Shown here in pieces: positions 5,981 to 6,201 of a stretch of 6,201 bases of DNA. The stretch's first letter is position 1. Every line of letters begins with the position of its first letter. The DNA lies in assembly GCA_026645635.1 (NCBI GenBank), contig JAPKMV010000222.1:1-6201 (forward strand), given 5' to 3'. The position numbers were made by a program, and so were the translations under genes. The DNA is from Caldilineaceae bacterium. GTDB taxonomy: Bacteria; Chloroflexota; Anaerolineae; Caldilineales; Caldilineaceae. The notes under the pieces were generated by a model. The model did not search any database and was not told the origin of the DNA. It worked only from the letters and a program-made list of their open reading frames with translations.

Positions 5981-6201
5981 CGGTGACTGACGACGATGTT
6001 TGCAGCACGGCCGGCCTGGTCGTGACCTGCCCTGCCGCATCCCTGAATGCAGGCGCCGGCATAACCTACACGCTGGCCGTGACGGTCAACAGCAGTGCTC
6101 CTGATGAATCTTTGCTGGAAAACCTGGCCGGCGTATCCGCAACCACCGCCGACCCGAATCCCGCCAACAACGCCGCGGTCGCGTGGACGCGCGTAAGCGC
6201 G
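5977..6201 (+). pseudogene. Out-of-frame continuation of the DUF11 protein, runs off the window
   Basis: From the G at 5977, the frame one base back from the preceding gene is open for 75 codons to the window end. It is clear DUF11 sequence: VTVTDDDVCSTAG, VVTCP, a LNAGAGITYTLAVTVN strand, then NLAGVSATTADPNPANN, the usual DUF11 closing strand with its D-P-N-P-x-N-N ending. It completes the module that starts at residue 1262 of the upstream frame. No ATG starts it, so it is not an independent gene. Aligned with the previous module (1142-1257), the part between NHGPA and VTVTDDD, including the expected DTLP segment, is missing. This is either a real frameshifting deletion or an assembly or base-calling error. 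Confidence 0.8.

Noticed and set aside
5965..5985. Programmed -1 ribosomal frameshift as the explanation for the frame change at 5977
   Set aside because: There is no slippery heptamer before the TAA (the bases are GGGCCGGCGTAA), and a frameshift would not account for the roughly 19 missing module residues. A deletion or assembly error fits better.
4931..6040. 369-codon open frame on the minus strand over the 3' part of the large gene and the frameshift
   Set aside because: The translation is Arg/His/Gly-rich with no domain, and is a codon-bias shadow of the DUF11 modules on the + strand.
1..6201. CRISPR array, tRNA, rRNA, insertion sequence or toxin-antitoxin genes
   Set aside because: No regularly spaced direct repeats, cloverleaf, rRNA core sequences, transposase frames with terminal repeats or small paired genes were seen on either strand.

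Overview
The window looks like part of a chromosome from a high-GC, filamentous-type bacterium, most likely Chloroflexota (Caldilineae/Anaerolineae-like). This assignment is inference. It rests on the short C-terminal tail LDRLFLPLIGR on the first protein, which resembles tails I associate with secreted Chloroflexota proteins, on the very Ala/Pro-rich secreted proteins, and on weak Shine-Dalgarno sites. No rRNA, tRNA, CRISPR array, transposase or phage gene is visible.

Layout, all on the + strand. (1) Bases 2-364 are the 3' end of a secreted or surface protein: a prealbumin-like/SpaA-like beta domain followed by the FLPLIGR tail. (2) Bases 365-813 are non-coding, with a strong 10-bp hairpin that probably ends the first unit, a more AT-rich stretch, and two short inverted repeats ahead of the next gene. 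(3) Bases 814-2091 encode a 425-residue membrane-anchored fusion of a SurA-N-like chaperone domain and a TlpA/ResA-type thioredoxin domain with a WCPYC active site. (4) Thirteen bases later, 2105-5980 encodes a 1291-residue exported protein. It has an Ala/Pro-rich N-terminal region holding three copies of an LGxA[LI]xPxW repeat, followed by a chain of beta-sandwich modules that include DUF11-type repeats. (5) The DUF11 chain is interrupted at 5978-5980 by a stop, but continues in the -1 frame from 5977 to the window end, so the long gene is frameshifted here. Comparison with the preceding repeat suggests about 19 residues (roughly 55-61 bases) are also missing.

How the genes may work together: the thioredoxin/chaperone fusion and the large surface protein are close enough to be cotranscribed. 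The large protein has about 16 cysteines, many near module ends. A reasonable but untested idea is that the fusion protein helps fold, or sets the disulfide state of, its neighbour outside the membrane. I do not see a defence system or other clearly new machinery. The most notable items are the frameshift/deletion, the unusual chaperone-thioredoxin fusion and its pairing with the surface protein, and the unexplained tryptophan-containing repeat.
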